64,000 nt of DNA from Candidatus Phyllobacterium onerii (GCF_028331445.1 NZ_JAQMHX010000007.1:62001-126000), one strand, 5' to 3'. Positions 54,310 to 64,000 are shown, numbered from the stretch's first letter. A program made the numbers and translations. Notes: generated by a model not told the origin, from the letters alone.

Positions 54310-55032
54310 ATGCTCAATAAACTGTCGGCCGAGTTCTTCGGCACATTCTGGCTTGTCCTCGGCGGTTGCGGCAGTGCCGTTATTGCCGCTGCATTTCCCG
54401 ATGTCGGTATTGGTTTGCTTGGTGTTGCCTTTGCGTTTGGTCTTACGGTTCTAACCATGGCCTATGCGGTCGGCGGAATTTCCGGCGGCCATTTCAATCC
54501 CGCTGTTTCGCTCGGCCTCGCCGTTGCAGGACGCTTCGACTTCAAGGATCTCATTCCCTACTGGATCGCACAAGTTGTTGGCGCGATTGTTGCAGCTGCC
54601 GTCCTTTACCTGATTGCATCCGGTAAGGCCGACTTCACCGCTGGCGGCTTCGCTTCCAACGGTTATGGTGACCTTTCGCCCGGCAAGTACGGCCTGGTCG
54701 CCGCGCTTGTCACAGAAATCGTGTTCACTGCCTTCTTCATCATGATCATTCTTGGTGCGACCTCGGCTTCCGTTCCGGCTGGGTTTGCACCAATCCCTAT
54801 TGGTCTCGGCCTGACGCTTATCCATCTAGTTTCGATTCCGGTGACAAATACCTCCGTCAATCCGGCTCGTTCTACCGGCGTCGCCCTTTTCGCAGAAACC
54901 GCCGCGCTTGGCCAACTCTGGCTGTTCTGGGTCGCCCCGCTCATTGGTGCGGTACTCGGTGCAATTATCTGGAAATCCTTGCTCAGCAAAGATTCAGACG
55001 CTTCCGTCACTGCAGTTGTAAACGCGGCTTGA
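54310..55032 (+). CDS. aqpZ: Aquaporin Z
   Basis: A 240-residue six-helix water channel. The two half-helix NPA motifs are at residues 63-65 ([11 protein letters not shown]) and 184-186 ([12 protein letters not shown]), where Arg187 belongs to the selectivity filter. The N-terminus [21 protein letters not shown] is AqpZ-type, not glycerol-facilitator-type. The ATG at 54310 is used because upstream residues are not part of helix 1. A strong terminator follows, so it is monocistronic. Confidence 0.95.
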   Translation: MLNKLSAEFFGTFWLVLGGCGSAVIAAAFPDVGIGLLGVAFAFGLTVLTMAYAVGGISGGHFNPAVSLGLAVAGRFDFKDLIPYWIAQVVGAIVAAAVLYLIASGKADFTAGGFASNGYGDLSPGKYGLVAALVTEIVFTAFFIMIILGATSASVPAGFAPIPIGLGLTLIHLVSIPVTNTSVNPARSTGVALFAETAALGQLWLFWVAPLIGAVLGAIIWKSLLSKDSDASVTAVVNAA

Positions 55033-55036
55033 ACCA

Positions 55037-55064
55037 AAATGGGCCGGTTCGAGCCGGCCCATTT
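55037..55064 (+). terminator. Rho-independent terminator after aqpZ
   Basis: AAATGGGCCGG (55037-55047) pairs with CCGGCCCATTT (55054-55064) around a 6-nt loop TTCGAG. An 11-bp stem with AAA/TTT flanks. Confidence 0.85.
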
Positions 55065-55158
55065 GCTTTCCCTCTCATAATATTTCTGATTTTCCTTATC
55101 CCCATTCTCCCTAAACTGGTTTAGAAGAAAGCTCCCGATTCCGGAGCCTTTCAACGAA

Positions 55159-56400
55159 ATGACCATCTCCGAAACGAATGCTGCGCATGATCGATATGCC
55201 GCGTTTCGCCATTCGTCCTTTACCCGCTATTGGCTGGCACGCTTCTTTGGTTCATTTGCCATCCAGATCATTAGCGTCTCCGTCGGCTGGCAAATCTATG
55301 ATCTGACGCGCGACCCCTTCTATCTGGGCATTGTTGGACTTGTACAATTCGCGCCATCGCTTCTGCTCGTGCTCATTACCGGTGCAGCTTCCGACCGGTT
55401 CGGGCGACGACTGATTATGGGACTTTCATTGTGCGTCGAGGTGATTTGCGCCGTTCTGCTGCTGCTATTGACGATAAACCACCTGTTTACGCCGGCATTG
55501 GTTTTCATCATCCTCGCGGGATTTGGTATTGGCAGAGCCTTCCTCGGACCTGCATCCTCATCGTTGGTCGTTAATCTTGTGCCGGCGGAGACGTTTTCCA
55601 ACGCCGTGTCGTGGAATTCCTCGGCCTGGCAAATTGCAACGATCGTCGGACCGGTCGCCGGGGGCCTGCTCTATGGTGTTTCTCCTGTCGCAGCCTACAG
55701 CGTCGCCAGTGCAATGCTTGTCATCGCAACTCTAAGCACTTTCTCTATCGCCAAACCTGCCCAGCATACCCTGCACGAAACAAGATCGCTGCAAACTCTA
55801 CTGGCCGGCTTCCACTACATCTGGAAGGAAAAGGTTGTTCTTGGCGCGATTTCGCTTGATCTGTTTGCTGTGCTGCTCGGTGGAGCCGTGGCACTTCTGC
55901 CGGTTTATGCGCGCGATATCTTGCAGCTCGGCCCGTGGGGCTTGGGCATGCTGAGGGCAGCACCGGGTATAGGTGCCATTGTGACGGCGGTCTGGTTGAC
56001 CGGGCATCCCATTCGCGATCATGCTGGAATGATCATGTTTGCATTCGTAGCGCTCTTCGGACTGCTTACGGTAATGTTTGGTATTTCCGATATTGCCTGG
56101 TTGTCGATCGTAGTGCTTGCCTTGATGGGTGCAGCCGACATGATCAGCGTCTATATCCGCGAGACGCTGTTGCAATTGTGGACGCCGGATCATGTGCGAG
56201 GCAGGGTCAATGCCGTCAACATGGTTTTTGTTGGCGCATCCAATGAATTGGGCGAATTCCGTGCTGGCGTCATGGCTTCACTGATCGGTACCGTGCCCGC
56301 CGTTGTTTTTGGTGGCCTTGGAACGGTGGCGGTTGCCGGCCTTTGGGCCTATTGGTTCCCGCAATTGCGCAAAGCGCGGAATTTGCAGGGCAGGACCTAA
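55159..56400 (+). CDS. MFS transporter, EntS-like (MFS_3)
   Basis: A 413-residue, about 12-helix exporter. RHSSFTRYWLARFFGSFAIQIISVSVGWQIYDLTRDPFYLGIVGL is the typical opening of the MFS_3/EntS branch, with ITGAASDRFGRRLIMGLSL as the A-motif and LQLWTPDHVRGRVNAVNMVFVGASNELGEF in the second half. Known members export siderophores or other small compounds. No biosynthetic genes are nearby, so the cargo is open. It is convergent with the amidotransferase gene, 5 bp apart. Confidence 0.87.
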   Translation: MTISETNAAHDRYAAFRHSSFTRYWLARFFGSFAIQIISVSVGWQIYDLTRDPFYLGIVGLVQFAPSLLLVLITGAASDRFGRRLIMGLSLCVEVICAVLLLLLTINHLFTPALVFIILAGFGIGRAFLGPASSSLVVNLVPAETFSNAVSWNSSAWQIATIVGPVAGGLLYGVSPVAAYSVASAMLVIATLSTFSIAKPAQHTLHETRSLQTLLAGFHYIWKEKVVLGAISLDLFAVLLGGAVALLPVYARDILQLGPWGLGMLRAAPGIGAIVTAVWLTGHPIRDHAGMIMFAFVALFGLLTVMFGISDIAWLSIVVLALMGAADMISVYIRETLLQLWTPDHVRGRVNAVNMVFVGASNELGEFRAGVMASLIGTVPAVVFGGLGTVAVAGLWAYWFPQLRKARNLQGRT

Positions 56401-56405
56401 TCAGC

Positions 56406-57140
56406 TCAAGCCGATACAGGTACCCCAAAAATCGTCGCAAGGAAGCGGTGCAACCAGGCCCTGAGCACTGCATCATAGATCATCCGGCCGTCCAGATGGT
56501 CGCGGCCTTGCTGCGCGCCGCAGAGGGTAAACCTTTCCGCGCCACGTACAACCCAACGATGCATCATGGCCCGTGTCAGTTCCGCATGGAACTGAACGCC
56601 CCAGGCATTCTTGCCATACCGGAACGCCTGGTTGGGGTAGGAGCTGCCCGTCGCCAGCAGGGTTGCAGTCTGTGGCAATTCAAAACCTTCGCGATGGAAA
56701 TGATAAACCATCGACGGCCAGTCCATCAGAGCGCGACCGGCTTCCGTCGGTTCGAGCGGATACCAGCCGATTTCGACAAGGCCGTCGGGATGAGGCCCAA
56801 CACGACCGCCCAAATGATTGGCAAGCATCTGCGCGCCCAGACAAATGCCGAGAAAGGGCTTGTCTTCTGCGAGTGGTATGGCCAGCCAATCGGTTTCTGC
56901 GCGTACAAAGTCTTCCGAATCATTGGCGCTCATCGGACCGCCAAAAATGACAGCTCCTGCATGGTCTTCCAGCGTTTCGGGCAACGTATCTCCAAGGGGA
57001 GGACGGCGAATGTCGAGGGCAAACCCTGCTTCGACCAACAAATGGCCGACGCGGCCGGGACTGGAACGCTCCTGGTGTAGCACCGTCAGGATCTTGGGAC
57101 GATGCGACTGTCCGCTTTCCATCCATCCAGTTTGGTACAT
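56406..57140 (-). CDS. Class I glutamine amidotransferase-like protein
   Basis: A 244-residue stand-alone GATase domain, GMP-synthase-like. The nucleophile Cys100 is in PFLGICLGAQMLA and the catalytic His185/Glu187 in WGVQFHAELT. GAVIFGGPMSAND is the oxyanion-region motif. A synthetase partner domain is absent. Such proteins may act as glutaminases or gamma-glutamyl hydrolases. The start at 57138-57140 is 9 nt after the TerB-like gene; Met7 is an alternative. It is probably co-transcribed with that gene. Confidence 0.85.
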   Translation of the reverse strand: MYQTGWMESGQSHRPKILTVLHQERSSPGRVGHLLVEAGFALDIRRPPLGDTLPETLEDHAGAVIFGGPMSANDSEDFVRAETDWLAIPLAEDKPFLGICLGAQMLANHLGGRVGPHPDGLVEIGWYPLEPTEAGRALMDWPSMVYHFHREGFELPQTATLLATGSSYPNQAFRYGKNAWGVQFHAELTRAMMHRWVVRGAERFTLCGAQQGRDHLDGRMIYDAVLRAWLHRFLATIFGVPVSA

Positions 57141-57149
57141 TCGCTCGGC

Positions 57150-57626
57150 CTATTCCTCTTGCACCGTCTGTTTTGCGCGAACCGCCGCCTGTCGTTTCAT
57201 GGTCACCCGGTCGCGTGTCGATACGCCGATCAGTTCCGCGACACGCCAGACGACATTATCTTCCAGCTCATGCGCGCTGCCATCTGCGAAGACGACATCC
57301 CACATCAGCTCAATGAATCTGATGCGAGCCTCTTCGTCAAGATTGCGCTTGATGATGCTGGTGAAACTGTAAAGGTCGACTGCTTCCTGATCCGCCTGTT
57401 CACCTTCGTCAAGCAATCGCTTCAGCGCCTCGCCCTTCAGGCCATAGGCCTCGGAAATCAGCTGTGAAACGCGTTTGCGTTCCACCTTGCCGCGGTCACC
57501 GTCTGCATCCATCACATGGAACAGCAAGGCGGCTGCCGCAAGACGCGGATCTTTCTTTGAAAAATGCTCCTTGCTGTTGTCACCCGACGGCAAGGATTTG
57601 AAAAACGTCACAAGACTATCGAGCAT
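57150..57626 (-). CDS. TerB-like (tellurite resistance family) protein
   Basis: A 158-residue acidic helical protein of the TerB/COG4103 type. MLDSLVTFFKSLPSG starts it; RLAAAALLFHVMDADGDRGKVERKRVSQLI and RNLDEEARIRFIELMWDVVFADGSAHELEDNVVWRVAELIGV are the two metal-binding-like TerB repeats (DADGD and DGSAHELE). Despite the name, most members are not tied to tellurite. A start at 57668 is possible but lengthens the protein beyond the conserved N-terminus. Confidence 0.85.
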   Translation of the reverse strand: MLDSLVTFFKSLPSGDNSKEHFSKKDPRLAAAALLFHVMDADGDRGKVERKRVSQLISEAYGLKGEALKRLLDEGEQADQEAVDLYSFTSIIKRNLDEEARIRFIELMWDVVFADGSAHELEDNVVWRVAELIGVSTRDRVTMKRQAAVRAKQTVQEE

Positions 57627-57743
57627 AAAGGGAAATCTTTCGCGTCTATCCAGATGGTACTCATCCACCCATATCGCTGTTTATACGCCTAAACCACTGT
57701 ACATCTTGCCGCAAAGACGGCCGCAGCCATCACGTTTCAATGA

Positions 57744-59423
57744 TTAGAAAAGCCGGAACTTCTTGTTTCGCTCCGCTCCATCCTTAGGCCGCACGCCCGG
57801 GTCATCCGGCACAGGAAAAACGAACTCCTCATCCTTTTCCTTGGATTTCAGTGGCTTTTCCGGAAATGCAGGTAAAACGGAAGCTATTCTCTCGGGATTG
57901 ACCGTTTCTGTGGACTTAGCGACCGGCCGTTCCGTAGGCTTTTCCGGTGGCTCAAGTTGCACGATTTCGGCTTCCACGACATCCGCATGGCCATGATCTT
58001 CCTTGGAAGCTGGCTTTTCTGCTTCCAGAACGACCGCCCTGGCCGACACGAGCGGCTTCACTTCTTCGCGAGGCCGCGTTGGTTCTGTTGCCAAAGCCCT
58101 GTCGAAATCATCGCCGGAATCGATGACCGGACCAAGCTGTTCAACAGGAACCTTCCATTCGAAGGCGTCGACCCTGCCAGTCACCGGAGATGCCGGCGCC
58201 CAGCGTTCCGAAACGTAGCCATCGGCTGTCCAGGCGGGATCGCGTGGCGCTTTGACAGCACGCGACAGCCATTGCCGGACGCGGCCTTGATCGCCGGTTT
58301 GCGCTTCTTCTATATCGGCAAGCAGAAGATATGCACTCTCTCGCGGTGCACTGCGGAGTACCGCTTCCGCTGCTTCCCTAGCCTCCCTTAACTCACCTGC
58401 AGCCAGCGCGGCTTGGGCGATGGCCAAGCTCGATTCAGGGTGGTGCGGATAGAGCGACGCCAGATGACGGGCGCGCTTGAGGCGATCCAATACCGAATCG
58501 CCAAGCCGCGCGTGCACATACGTTTCGGCAACTTCCGGATGAGGTAGCTTCTTCCAGCTATATTCCAAGACTTTCGATCCTTTGCGCAAGTCGCCTTGGC
58601 TGAATAACGTTTTTGCGGCGATGATCGCAGCTGGTATGAGATCAGGTGCCATTTTGTTGGCCTCTATGGCGGTCGATTTGGCACTCGCGGGGTCACTTTC
58701 GAAGGTTTCGATTGCCTTGGCCGTCAAGAGCACCGCGCGCTCGCGCTTAGCCTTCTCCTTGTCGACCTGCTTGGTCGCTTTCTGCTTTTCGAGCAGCAAG
58801 AGCGCTCCATCCCAATCACCATGCGTTGTTTTCTGGCCAAGAGCCGCCGACGCTGCCCATTCGACATTCGGGGCCAGCAAAGCGGCTTCTTCAGCGTAGT
58901 GCCTTGAAGCATCGCGTGCGCCAAGGCGCTGCGCTTCAAGGTAAAGCCCCCGCAACCCGAGGAGCTTCGTTTCCGGATCTTCGAGCATGGCTTCGAATTT
59001 GGCCCGCGCATCCTCGGGACGCCCTTCGAGCATGGCGGATTGGGCGTCAAGCAGTTTGATCAGCGGCTCCTGATCGACGTTCAGCAGTTTTTCAGCCTGT
59101 TTGATCATTCTGCGTGCGGTCTCGCCGTCACCAGCACCTGCTGCGATCAGTCCGGTCGACAGCGATTGGTAGCCCCGATCGCGTTTGCGCGCGCGGAAAT
59201 GACGGCGCAGCGCGTAAGGCGATGTGACGAGGCTTTTGACAATCCACCACGTCAGCATGACTGCGGCGACAATCGCGACGATCGCAGAAGCTGCCACCAT
59301 CAGCGTGACTTTGTACTGCATGCCGGCAAGCGTAACGACGAGATCGCCAGGCCGATCTGCAAGCCATGCGAAACCGACGCCGAGCAACAGAACGACAAGA
59401 AGGAAGAACAGAATACGAATCAT
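57744..59423 (-). CDS. HemY-like TPR membrane protein
   Basis: A 559-residue inner-membrane protein. Two N-terminal membrane helices (about 3-20 and 40-62) form the HemY_N domain with DRPGDLVVTLAGMQYKVT. TPR-like helical repeats extend to about 400, followed by a disordered, Pro/Glu/Lys-rich tail. It lies last in hemC-hemD-mitofilin-like-hemY. Despite the name this is not the oxidase HemY of Gram-positives; its role in haem synthesis is unclear. Confidence 0.88.
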   Translation of the reverse strand: MIRILFFLLVVLLLGVGFAWLADRPGDLVVTLAGMQYKVTLMVAASAIVAIVAAVMLTWWIVKSLVTSPYALRRHFRARKRDRGYQSLSTGLIAAGAGDGETARRMIKQAEKLLNVDQEPLIKLLDAQSAMLEGRPEDARAKFEAMLEDPETKLLGLRGLYLEAQRLGARDASRHYAEEAALLAPNVEWAASAALGQKTTHGDWDGALLLLEKQKATKQVDKEKAKRERAVLLTAKAIETFESDPASAKSTAIEANKMAPDLIPAAIIAAKTLFSQGDLRKGSKVLEYSWKKLPHPEVAETYVHARLGDSVLDRLKRARHLASLYPHHPESSLAIAQAALAAGELREAREAAEAVLRSAPRESAYLLLADIEEAQTGDQGRVRQWLSRAVKAPRDPAWTADGYVSERWAPASPVTGRVDAFEWKVPVEQLGPVIDSGDDFDRALATEPTRPREEVKPLVSARAVVLEAEKPASKEDHGHADVVEAEIVQLEPPEKPTERPVAKSTETVNPERIASVLPAFPEKPLKSKEKDEEFVFPVPDDPGVRPKDGAERNKKFRLF

Positions 59424-59433
59424 GATCTTGCTC

Positions 59434-60738
59434 CTAATTAGCCGCTGCTGGGGACTTGATGCCGGTCAGCGCATCAGACAAGGCCTTCGACACGACGTCC
59501 CCGGCCTTTTGCCGGGCCTTCATCGCATTGGCGAAATCCATGGAAAGAGCCTTGGCATTCTCCGGCAGCTTCTCCCATTCGGCAATGGCAGCACCAAGAT
59601 CGCCTGCGTTCAAATGCGCTTCGATCCGTGCCGTGATTGCATCGACACCCTCGCCCTCCACCATCCCGACTGGACGCGCCTGCACCAAGCTACTCGCGCT
59701 TGCCCACAAGCGATCGACCACCCCGGCGTTCGGATCGACTGTATGAGCGCTTGCAATGATTTTGGGAGCGACATCAGCGAATTGGCTGACCAGCACGTTG
59801 AGCGTCGGAATGCCTTTCGCAGCAAACTCCCGGAGGCTCTCGACCTCTCCTGCTGCTGGCGCAACCGCGACGTAAGTATCCAGTTCGGCCGCGAACGGTT
59901 CGCCGCGATCGATAGCGGCTTTCATGCCCGTTGCTGCCATGGCAAGTGCCATATTGGCCTGCGCCGAGGGGTCGTTGACTTTCGCCTCCAGCGCATTCAA
60001 CCGCTCAGTAGCCCCCGCGGCGACTCCGCCAGCCTGCTCCGCCTGTTGCTGACTGCTGTTCAGCCGGGTCTCCAGAGCAGCAAGACGCGTATCAATGCCA
60101 CTGGTATCGACGACTGGGCCGGAACCAGCATTTTTCTGAATATCCGCAATGCTTTGCTTGATTGCGACAAGCTCCGCGGAAAGACCAGTGACCTGGCTTG
60201 CAGCCTGTTTGGCGTTCTCTACAGCGCCGTTAAGCGCTACTTGCGCACCTTCATCCAGCGTCTGAGCCGCTGGTCGCGCATTTCGTAATTCAGCTACCTG
60301 CTGCTCGAGTGCTGAAGTATCCGCCTTTGGCGATGGCAGGACACCTGCCCATTGCAGGGCCGCGGCACCGACAAGAGCGACAATGCCGCCAATGACTCCG
60401 GACACAATGCGACCCAATGGGTCATTTGGCTTTGATCCAGAGGATGACACCGTTGGTCGCGAAGCGGTCGATTGAGAATTCGTTCGCCCGAATGACTGCC
60501 CGGTCTCCGAAAAGCCTGAACTCGGTGGCGCATCTCCGCGCGGCTCAACGCTCGGCGTTTCCTTTGACTTTTCCGCCGCATTTGCCTTCGCGTTGGCGGT
60601 TGGGTCGAAGCCGACGGGTTCGGGTTGGGGTACGCCAGCTGCGCTGGACGCAGTCTTGTTGACCGCCGATGGCGCCAGTTCGATTGTCACGGGTTTGCGG
60701 GCAGACTTCGAATGACGCGGAACGGATGATTTGGCCAT
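59434..60738 (-). CDS. Mitofilin-like (COG4223) membrane protein
   Basis: A 434-residue protein. The N-terminal 100 residues are disordered and rich in Ser/Pro/Ala. One membrane helix (about 108-130, IVSGVIGGIVALVGAAALQWAGVLP) is followed by a coiled coil (about 140-240, alternating Ala/Gln/Glu) and a C-terminal domain with LDTYVAVAP and ALAEWEKLPE-like helices. This is the alphaproteobacterial homologue of the mitochondrial Mic60 crista organiser; a membrane-shaping role is an inference from that. It is 10 bp upstream of the hemY-like gene in transcription order. Confidence 0.85.
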   Translation of the reverse strand: MAKSSVPRHSKSARKPVTIELAPSAVNKTASSAAGVPQPEPVGFDPTANAKANAAEKSKETPSVEPRGDAPPSSGFSETGQSFGRTNSQSTASRPTVSSSGSKPNDPLGRIVSGVIGGIVALVGAAALQWAGVLPSPKADTSALEQQVAELRNARPAAQTLDEGAQVALNGAVENAKQAASQVTGLSAELVAIKQSIADIQKNAGSGPVVDTSGIDTRLAALETRLNSSQQQAEQAGGVAAGATERLNALEAKVNDPSAQANMALAMAATGMKAAIDRGEPFAAELDTYVAVAPAAGEVESLREFAAKGIPTLNVLVSQFADVAPKIIASAHTVDPNAGVVDRLWASASSLVQARPVGMVEGEGVDAITARIEAHLNAGDLGAAIAEWEKLPENAKALSMDFANAMKARQKAGDVVSKALSDALTGIKSPAAAN

Positions 60739-60848
60739 GGACAGACTTTCCTGAACTTAGAGCGAGATCCGATCATATGGAATCTCGCTCTCAGACTTCT
60801 CGTGACCCGAAGTTAGCAAGGAAGTTGCGGTTGCGAAACCACACGCTT

Positions 60849-61583
60849 TCATTGCGGTAAGCGGGGAGAAACCTGTGCCTGCTGCAGAAGGTCGAAGAGA
60901 GCATCCTCATCCGGCCTGTGTGCGACATGGATTAAGACCTTGTTCACTCCAGCCAGAGCGTTTGCAACACGAGGAGAGAGGCAGAAAATCGATGTGTTAT
61001 CAAAATGATGGGCGATTTCCATCTGGCTTGTCAGACGCAAGAACTCTTCAGCGCCCCAACGAGAATACAGGAGGCAATGATCGATCTTACCCTTGCCGAA
61101 AAATTCTACCAGAAACTCAGTCGTATAACTGACTAAAACAGTATCGTAGGTCATCACTGGCTTAAAATGCATACCTAGTGTACGGAGAGCATGCTCAAAA
61201 TCCGGCGCGCGAACGCGCCCTGTCATATAAAGAACGCAGGCGCCGGCGCATAACTCCTCACCTATGGTCTGAGCAAGCGACGCACCATCCCTGTCTCCCG
61301 TTGTCACCGTTTCAAACCCGCGGGCGCGCGCCGCAGCTGCGGTCGCTTCCCCTACAACGAAACAGGGCAATGAAAGGAACGTTTGCAACATCTTGTCCGG
61401 TGCCTGCCGCAATGCATTCGCACTTGTCACCGCAACCGCGTCGAATTTTCCCCTGGGCGTTTTTACCGGAAGCTGAACAATCTCGGTCAGGGGCAAAACC
61501 AAAGGCAGGAAGCCATCGCCAAGCAAACGTTCGGCAGTTTTGGTCGCGCCCGGCCGAGGCCGTGTGACCAAAACGGTTCTCAT
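60849..61583 (-). CDS. hemD: Uroporphyrinogen-III synthase
   Basis: A 244-residue cytosolic enzyme that closes and inverts ring D of hydroxymethylbilane in haem and cobalamin synthesis. VTRPRPGATKTAERLLGDGFLPLVLPLTEI and VTSANALR are the family blocks; the sequence is otherwise divergent, as HemD usually is. The ATG at 61581-61583 follows the hemC stop by one base (TGACATG), giving tight coupling. An upstream reading to 61709 lies entirely in hemC and is rejected. Confidence 0.92.
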   Translation of the reverse strand: MRTVLVTRPRPGATKTAERLLGDGFLPLVLPLTEIVQLPVKTPRGKFDAVAVTSANALRQAPDKMLQTFLSLPCFVVGEATAAAARARGFETVTTGDRDGASLAQTIGEELCAGACVLYMTGRVRAPDFEHALRTLGMHFKPVMTYDTVLVSYTTEFLVEFFGKGKIDHCLLYSRWGAEEFLRLTSQMEIAHHFDNTSIFCLSPRVANALAGVNKVLIHVAHRPDEDALFDLLQQAQVSPRLPQ

Positions 61584-61584
61584 G

Positions 61585-62514
61585 TCAGAACCAATCCGTG
61601 AAGAAGTGTGGTCCGGCGAGTTTACGCACCCGCAGCGCGGCATCGTGGCCGATCTGGACAGCGTCAGAGAGTGCACCTTCACCTGTGACCTCGTGTACCT
61701 CGCTGCCATCTGGCAAGAGTATCATGCCATGGAATCGCAGGCTCCCTCCCGATACCGTCGCCAGAGCGGCGATTGGCGTACGGCAGGAACCATCGAGCGA
61801 ACCGAGGAACGCGCGTTCGCATGCCAGCGCCGTTGAGGTCGGCAGGTGGTTGAGCGGCGCTAACAGCGTATCGACGCGATCATCCCCAATGCGGCTCTCT
61901 ACCGTGATTGCGCCTTGTCCAGGGGCTGGTGGAAAAGCTTTTGCATCCATAAGCTCGGTAACAACATGTCCAAGGCCGAGACGTTTCAAACCAGCATAAG
62001 CAAGGAATGTTGCATCCACCTCGCCGTCCGCGAGCTTACGCAGCCGCGTCTCGACATTCCCGCGAAAAGTTATGACTTTGAGATCGGGGCGTGCACGCTG
62101 GATCAGCGCCTGCCGCCGCAACGATGCGGAGCCCACTACCGCCCCTTTCGGCAGATCCATGAAGGATTTTACCTCGCGGCCAATAAAGGCGTCACGAGGA
62201 TCTTCCCGTTCGAGGAAGACCGACAGATGCAGGCCTTGTGGCAGAACGGTTGGCATATCCTTTGATGAGTGCACGGCGAGATCGAGGCGCCCGTCGGCAA
62301 GCTGTTCCTCGATTTCGAGCGTGAACAAGCCTTTTCCGCCAACTTCAGCCAAGGGTCGATCCTGTATCCGGTCACCGCTGGTGGAAATGGCCACGATTTC
62401 GATGTCTTCTTCGCGAAGTCCGTGGGCCTTTATCAGAAGGTCACGCGTCTCATGGGCTTGTGCGAGCGCCAGTGCACTCCCACGTGTACCAATCTTGAGC
62501 GTTTTTGTTTCCAT
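61585..62514 (-). CDS. hemC: Hydroxymethylbilane synthase (porphobilinogen deaminase)
   Basis: A 309-residue enzyme that polymerises four porphobilinogens onto its dipyrromethane cofactor. The cofactor attaches to Cys244 in [47 protein letters not shown] and [23 protein letters not shown] are the substrate and cofactor motifs. It is the first gene of the hem cluster and divergent from tsaD across 94 bp. Confidence 0.97.
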   Translation of the reverse strand: METKTLKIGTRGSALALAQAHETRDLLIKAHGLREEDIEIVAISTSGDRIQDRPLAEVGGKGLFTLEIEEQLADGRLDLAVHSSKDMPTVLPQGLHLSVFLEREDPRDAFIGREVKSFMDLPKGAVVGSASLRRQALIQRARPDLKVITFRGNVETRLRKLADGEVDATFLAYAGLKRLGLGHVVTELMDAKAFPPAPGQGAITVESRIGDDRVDTLLAPLNHLPTSTALACERAFLGSLDGSCRTPIAALATVSGGSLRFHGMILLPDGSEVHEVTGEGALSDAVQIGHDAALRVRKLAGPHFFTDWF

Positions 62515-62608
62515 TGGCGGCTGTCCGTGTTACGCGAATTCGAGTTGAGCGTTCTACTAACGACCTTTTGGCAGGTCGACAATACGGCGAAGGATATCAG
62601 GTTTACCG

Positions 62609-63688
62609 ATGCGGGTACTAGGTATTGAGACAAGCTGTGACGAAACGGCGGCGGCGGTAGTCGAGCGCGACGACCAAGGCCACGGGCGCATTCTTTCGAA
62701 CGTCGTCCTGAGCCAGATCGACGAACACGCGCCCTATGGCGGCGTGGTGCCGGAAATTGCTGCGCGCGCCCATGTCGAAGTACTGGATCGGTTGATTGGC
62801 CAGGCGTTGCACGAAGCTCAGATGAGTCTGGATGATGTCGATGCTGTGGCTGCCACCGCCGGTCCGGGCTTGATCGGCGGATTGATTGTCGGTTTGATGA
62901 CCGGAAAGGCGATAGCGATGGCCGGTCAGAAGCCTTTTTACGCCATCAATCATCTTGAGGGCCATGCGCTGACCCCGCGCCTGACCGATCGCATTGATTT
63001 TCCTTATTTGCTGCTGCTCGTCTCCGGCGGCCACACGCAGATGGTTCTGGTCAAAGGTCTCGGCGACTATGAGCGGCTAGGCACAACCATAGACGATGCC
63101 CTCGGTGAAGCATTCGACAAGACCGCCAAACTACTCGGCCTGCCCTACCCGGGAGGGCCGGAAGTGGAGAAGGCGGCTCTGCTCGGCGATCCCAGCCGAT
63201 TCGCCCTGCCGCGTCCGTTGAAAGGCGAGGAGAGGCTGGATTTCTCCTTTTCAGGTTTAAAAACAGCGGTGCGGCAACTGGCGACAACGTTGGAGCCATT
63301 GTCACAAACCGACGTCAATGATATTTGCGCCGCCTTTCAGACCGCCGTCGCCGACACACTAGACGACCGGGTTTCGCTCTCGCTGCAACGGTTTCGCGCG
63401 AGTTTCCCGGACGTCGAGAAACCGGTATTGGTTGTTGCCGGTGGTGTTGCCGCTAACAAGGTTCTGCGCGACGGTCTGCAGCGTTTATGCTCGGATAATG
63501 GCTTCCGCTTCATCGCGCCACCCATGGCCCTTTGCACGGACAACGCCGCAATGATTGCGTGGGCAGGTGCCGAACGGGCTGGTCTCACACCTGCCGATTC
63601 GCTCGATATTGCCCCGCGCTCGCGCTGGCCGTTGGACATGCATTCAACGCCTTTGATCGGCGCTGGCCGGCGCGGAGCCAAGGCATGA
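62609..63688 (+). CDS. tsaD: tRNA N6-threonylcarbamoyladenosine synthase subunit TsaD
   Basis: A 359-residue ASKHA-fold protein that, with TsaB and TsaE, transfers threonylcarbamoyl to A37 of ANN-reading tRNAs. [17 protein letters not shown] is the N-terminal phosphate loop; His115 and His119 of AINHLEGHA bind iron. [28 protein letters not shown] and [16 protein letters not shown] complete the site. Its ATGA end overlaps gpsA, the usual Rhizobiales tsaD-gpsA order. Confidence 0.96.
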   Translation: MRVLGIETSCDETAAAVVERDDQGHGRILSNVVLSQIDEHAPYGGVVPEIAARAHVEVLDRLIGQALHEAQMSLDDVDAVAATAGPGLIGGLIVGLMTGKAIAMAGQKPFYAINHLEGHALTPRLTDRIDFPYLLLLVSGGHTQMVLVKGLGDYERLGTTIDDALGEAFDKTAKLLGLPYPGGPEVEKAALLGDPSRFALPRPLKGEERLDFSFSGLKTAVRQLATTLEPLSQTDVNDICAAFQTAVADTLDDRVSLSLQRFRASFPDVEKPVLVVAGGVAANKVLRDGLQRLCSDNGFRFIAPPMALCTDNAAMIAWAGAERAGLTPADSLDIAPRSRWPLDMHSTPLIGAGRRGAKA

Positions 63689-64000
63689 GCCACAAGCCTT
63701 CGATTGCCGTGGTTGGAGGAGGTGCCTGGGGTACTGCGCTTGGTACCATGGCCGCCCGTAACGGCAATGCAGTCCGACTGTATGCCAGGAGCGCCACAAC
63801 CGCCGATTCCATCAACAAGGCGCATCGCAACGAGACTTATCTGCCGGGAATTGATCTGCATCCAGCACTAACGGCAAGTACCGACGCTCGGGAAGTTCTG
63901 GCTGGAGTTGACCTGATCCTTTGCGTCATTCCGGCGCAAGCGCTTTCCAATGCCATACAGGAATTGAAAGACCTCATTCCAATCGCCGCACCGTTGGTGA
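63685..64000 (+). CDS. gpsA: Glycerol-3-phosphate dehydrogenase [NAD(P)+], 5' part
   Basis: The first 105 codons are present; the gene continues past the right edge. [25 protein letters not shown] is the Rossmann NAD(P) site, and [11 protein letters not shown] the second nucleotide-binding strand. The enzyme makes sn-glycerol 3-phosphate from dihydroxyacetone phosphate for phospholipid synthesis. It is translationally coupled to tsaD by a 4-bp overlap. Confidence 0.94.
   Translation, partial: MSHKPSIAVVGGGAWGTALGTMAARNGNAVRLYARSATTADSINKAHRNETYLPGIDLHPALTASTDAREVLAGVDLILCVIPAQALSNAIQELKDLIPIAAPLV

Noticed and set aside
1-64000. CRISPR arrays, tRNA or rRNA genes, integrases, transposases
   Set aside because: No regularly spaced repeat array, TWC-arm tRNA pattern, rRNA segment or recombinase motif was found on either strand.

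Overview
The window looks like a chromosomal segment from a Hyphomicrobiales (Rhizobiales) alphaproteobacterium, most likely the Brucellaceae/Phyllobacteriaceae group. Four things point there: the GC-rich codon use; family-typical neighbourhoods (leuS-lptE, hemC-hemD-mitofilin-like-hemY, tsaD-gpsA, ffh-chorismate mutase-rpsP); the very large NAD-glutamate dehydrogenase; and two families of short palindromic intergenic repeats of the kind that litter rhizobial genomes. No rRNA, tRNA, CRISPR array, integrase, transposase or prophage was seen. Most of the window is core genome with small accessory insertions.

Layout. 1-3.5 kb: minus-strand ssuA-ssuD sulfonate genes (ssuD runs off the left edge), a stand-alone RecF/OLD-like ATPase and lptE. 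3.5-11 kb: leuS, the PLP-homeostasis gene yggS, a secreted M15-type peptidase, acetyl-CoA synthetase and a cyclopropane-fatty-acid synthase. 11.1-12 kb: a heat-shock-type promoter driving a 22-codon gene with a perfect anti-16S ribosome binding site, then a HigBA-like toxin-antitoxin pair. 12-24 kb: MATE exporter, SDH assembly factor, htpX-rsmB-heparinase-like, aldo/keto reductase, MFS, purH and a UMF1-type MFS. 24-34 kb: NAD-GDH, a TPM/TPM/LemA cluster, pyridoxal kinase, carbonic anhydrase and a lytic transglycosylase. 34.5-38 kb: BrnTA, a possible small RNA, ffh-chorismate mutase-rpsP. 38-44 kb: PhoD-like phosphatase, TetR/SDR pair, DUF983, a MocR regulator and ogt. 44-48.4 kb: DeoR regulator divergent from a LicA-like kinase and a dimethylglycine-dehydrogenase-like enzyme. 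48.4-57.7 kb: mgtE with a strongly structured leader, typA, GNAT, ppa, yggU/yggT, aqpZ, MFS, glutamine amidotransferase, TerB-like. 57.7-64 kb: hemY, mitofilin-like, hemD, hemC on the minus strand, divergent from tsaD-gpsA (gpsA runs off the right edge).

The most interesting signals are non-coding or very small. They are: (i) the RpoH-type promoter, 14-nt perfect Shine-Dalgarno, 22-codon gene and terminator at 11.2-11.44 kb; (ii) the 5' leader of mgtE, where a 15-bp stem hides the ribosome binding site, suggesting a Mg2+ (or other) sensing RNA; (iii) a helically phased array of five CCACAA boxes upstream of the deoR-kinase-dehydrogenase divergon; (iv) repeated CCATACAAT boxes in front of the MocR gene; (v) repeat elements that supply stop codons to convergent genes; and (vi) a candidate ~110-nt RNA between BrnA and ffh. 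All functional statements come from reading motifs in the sequence; no database search was run.
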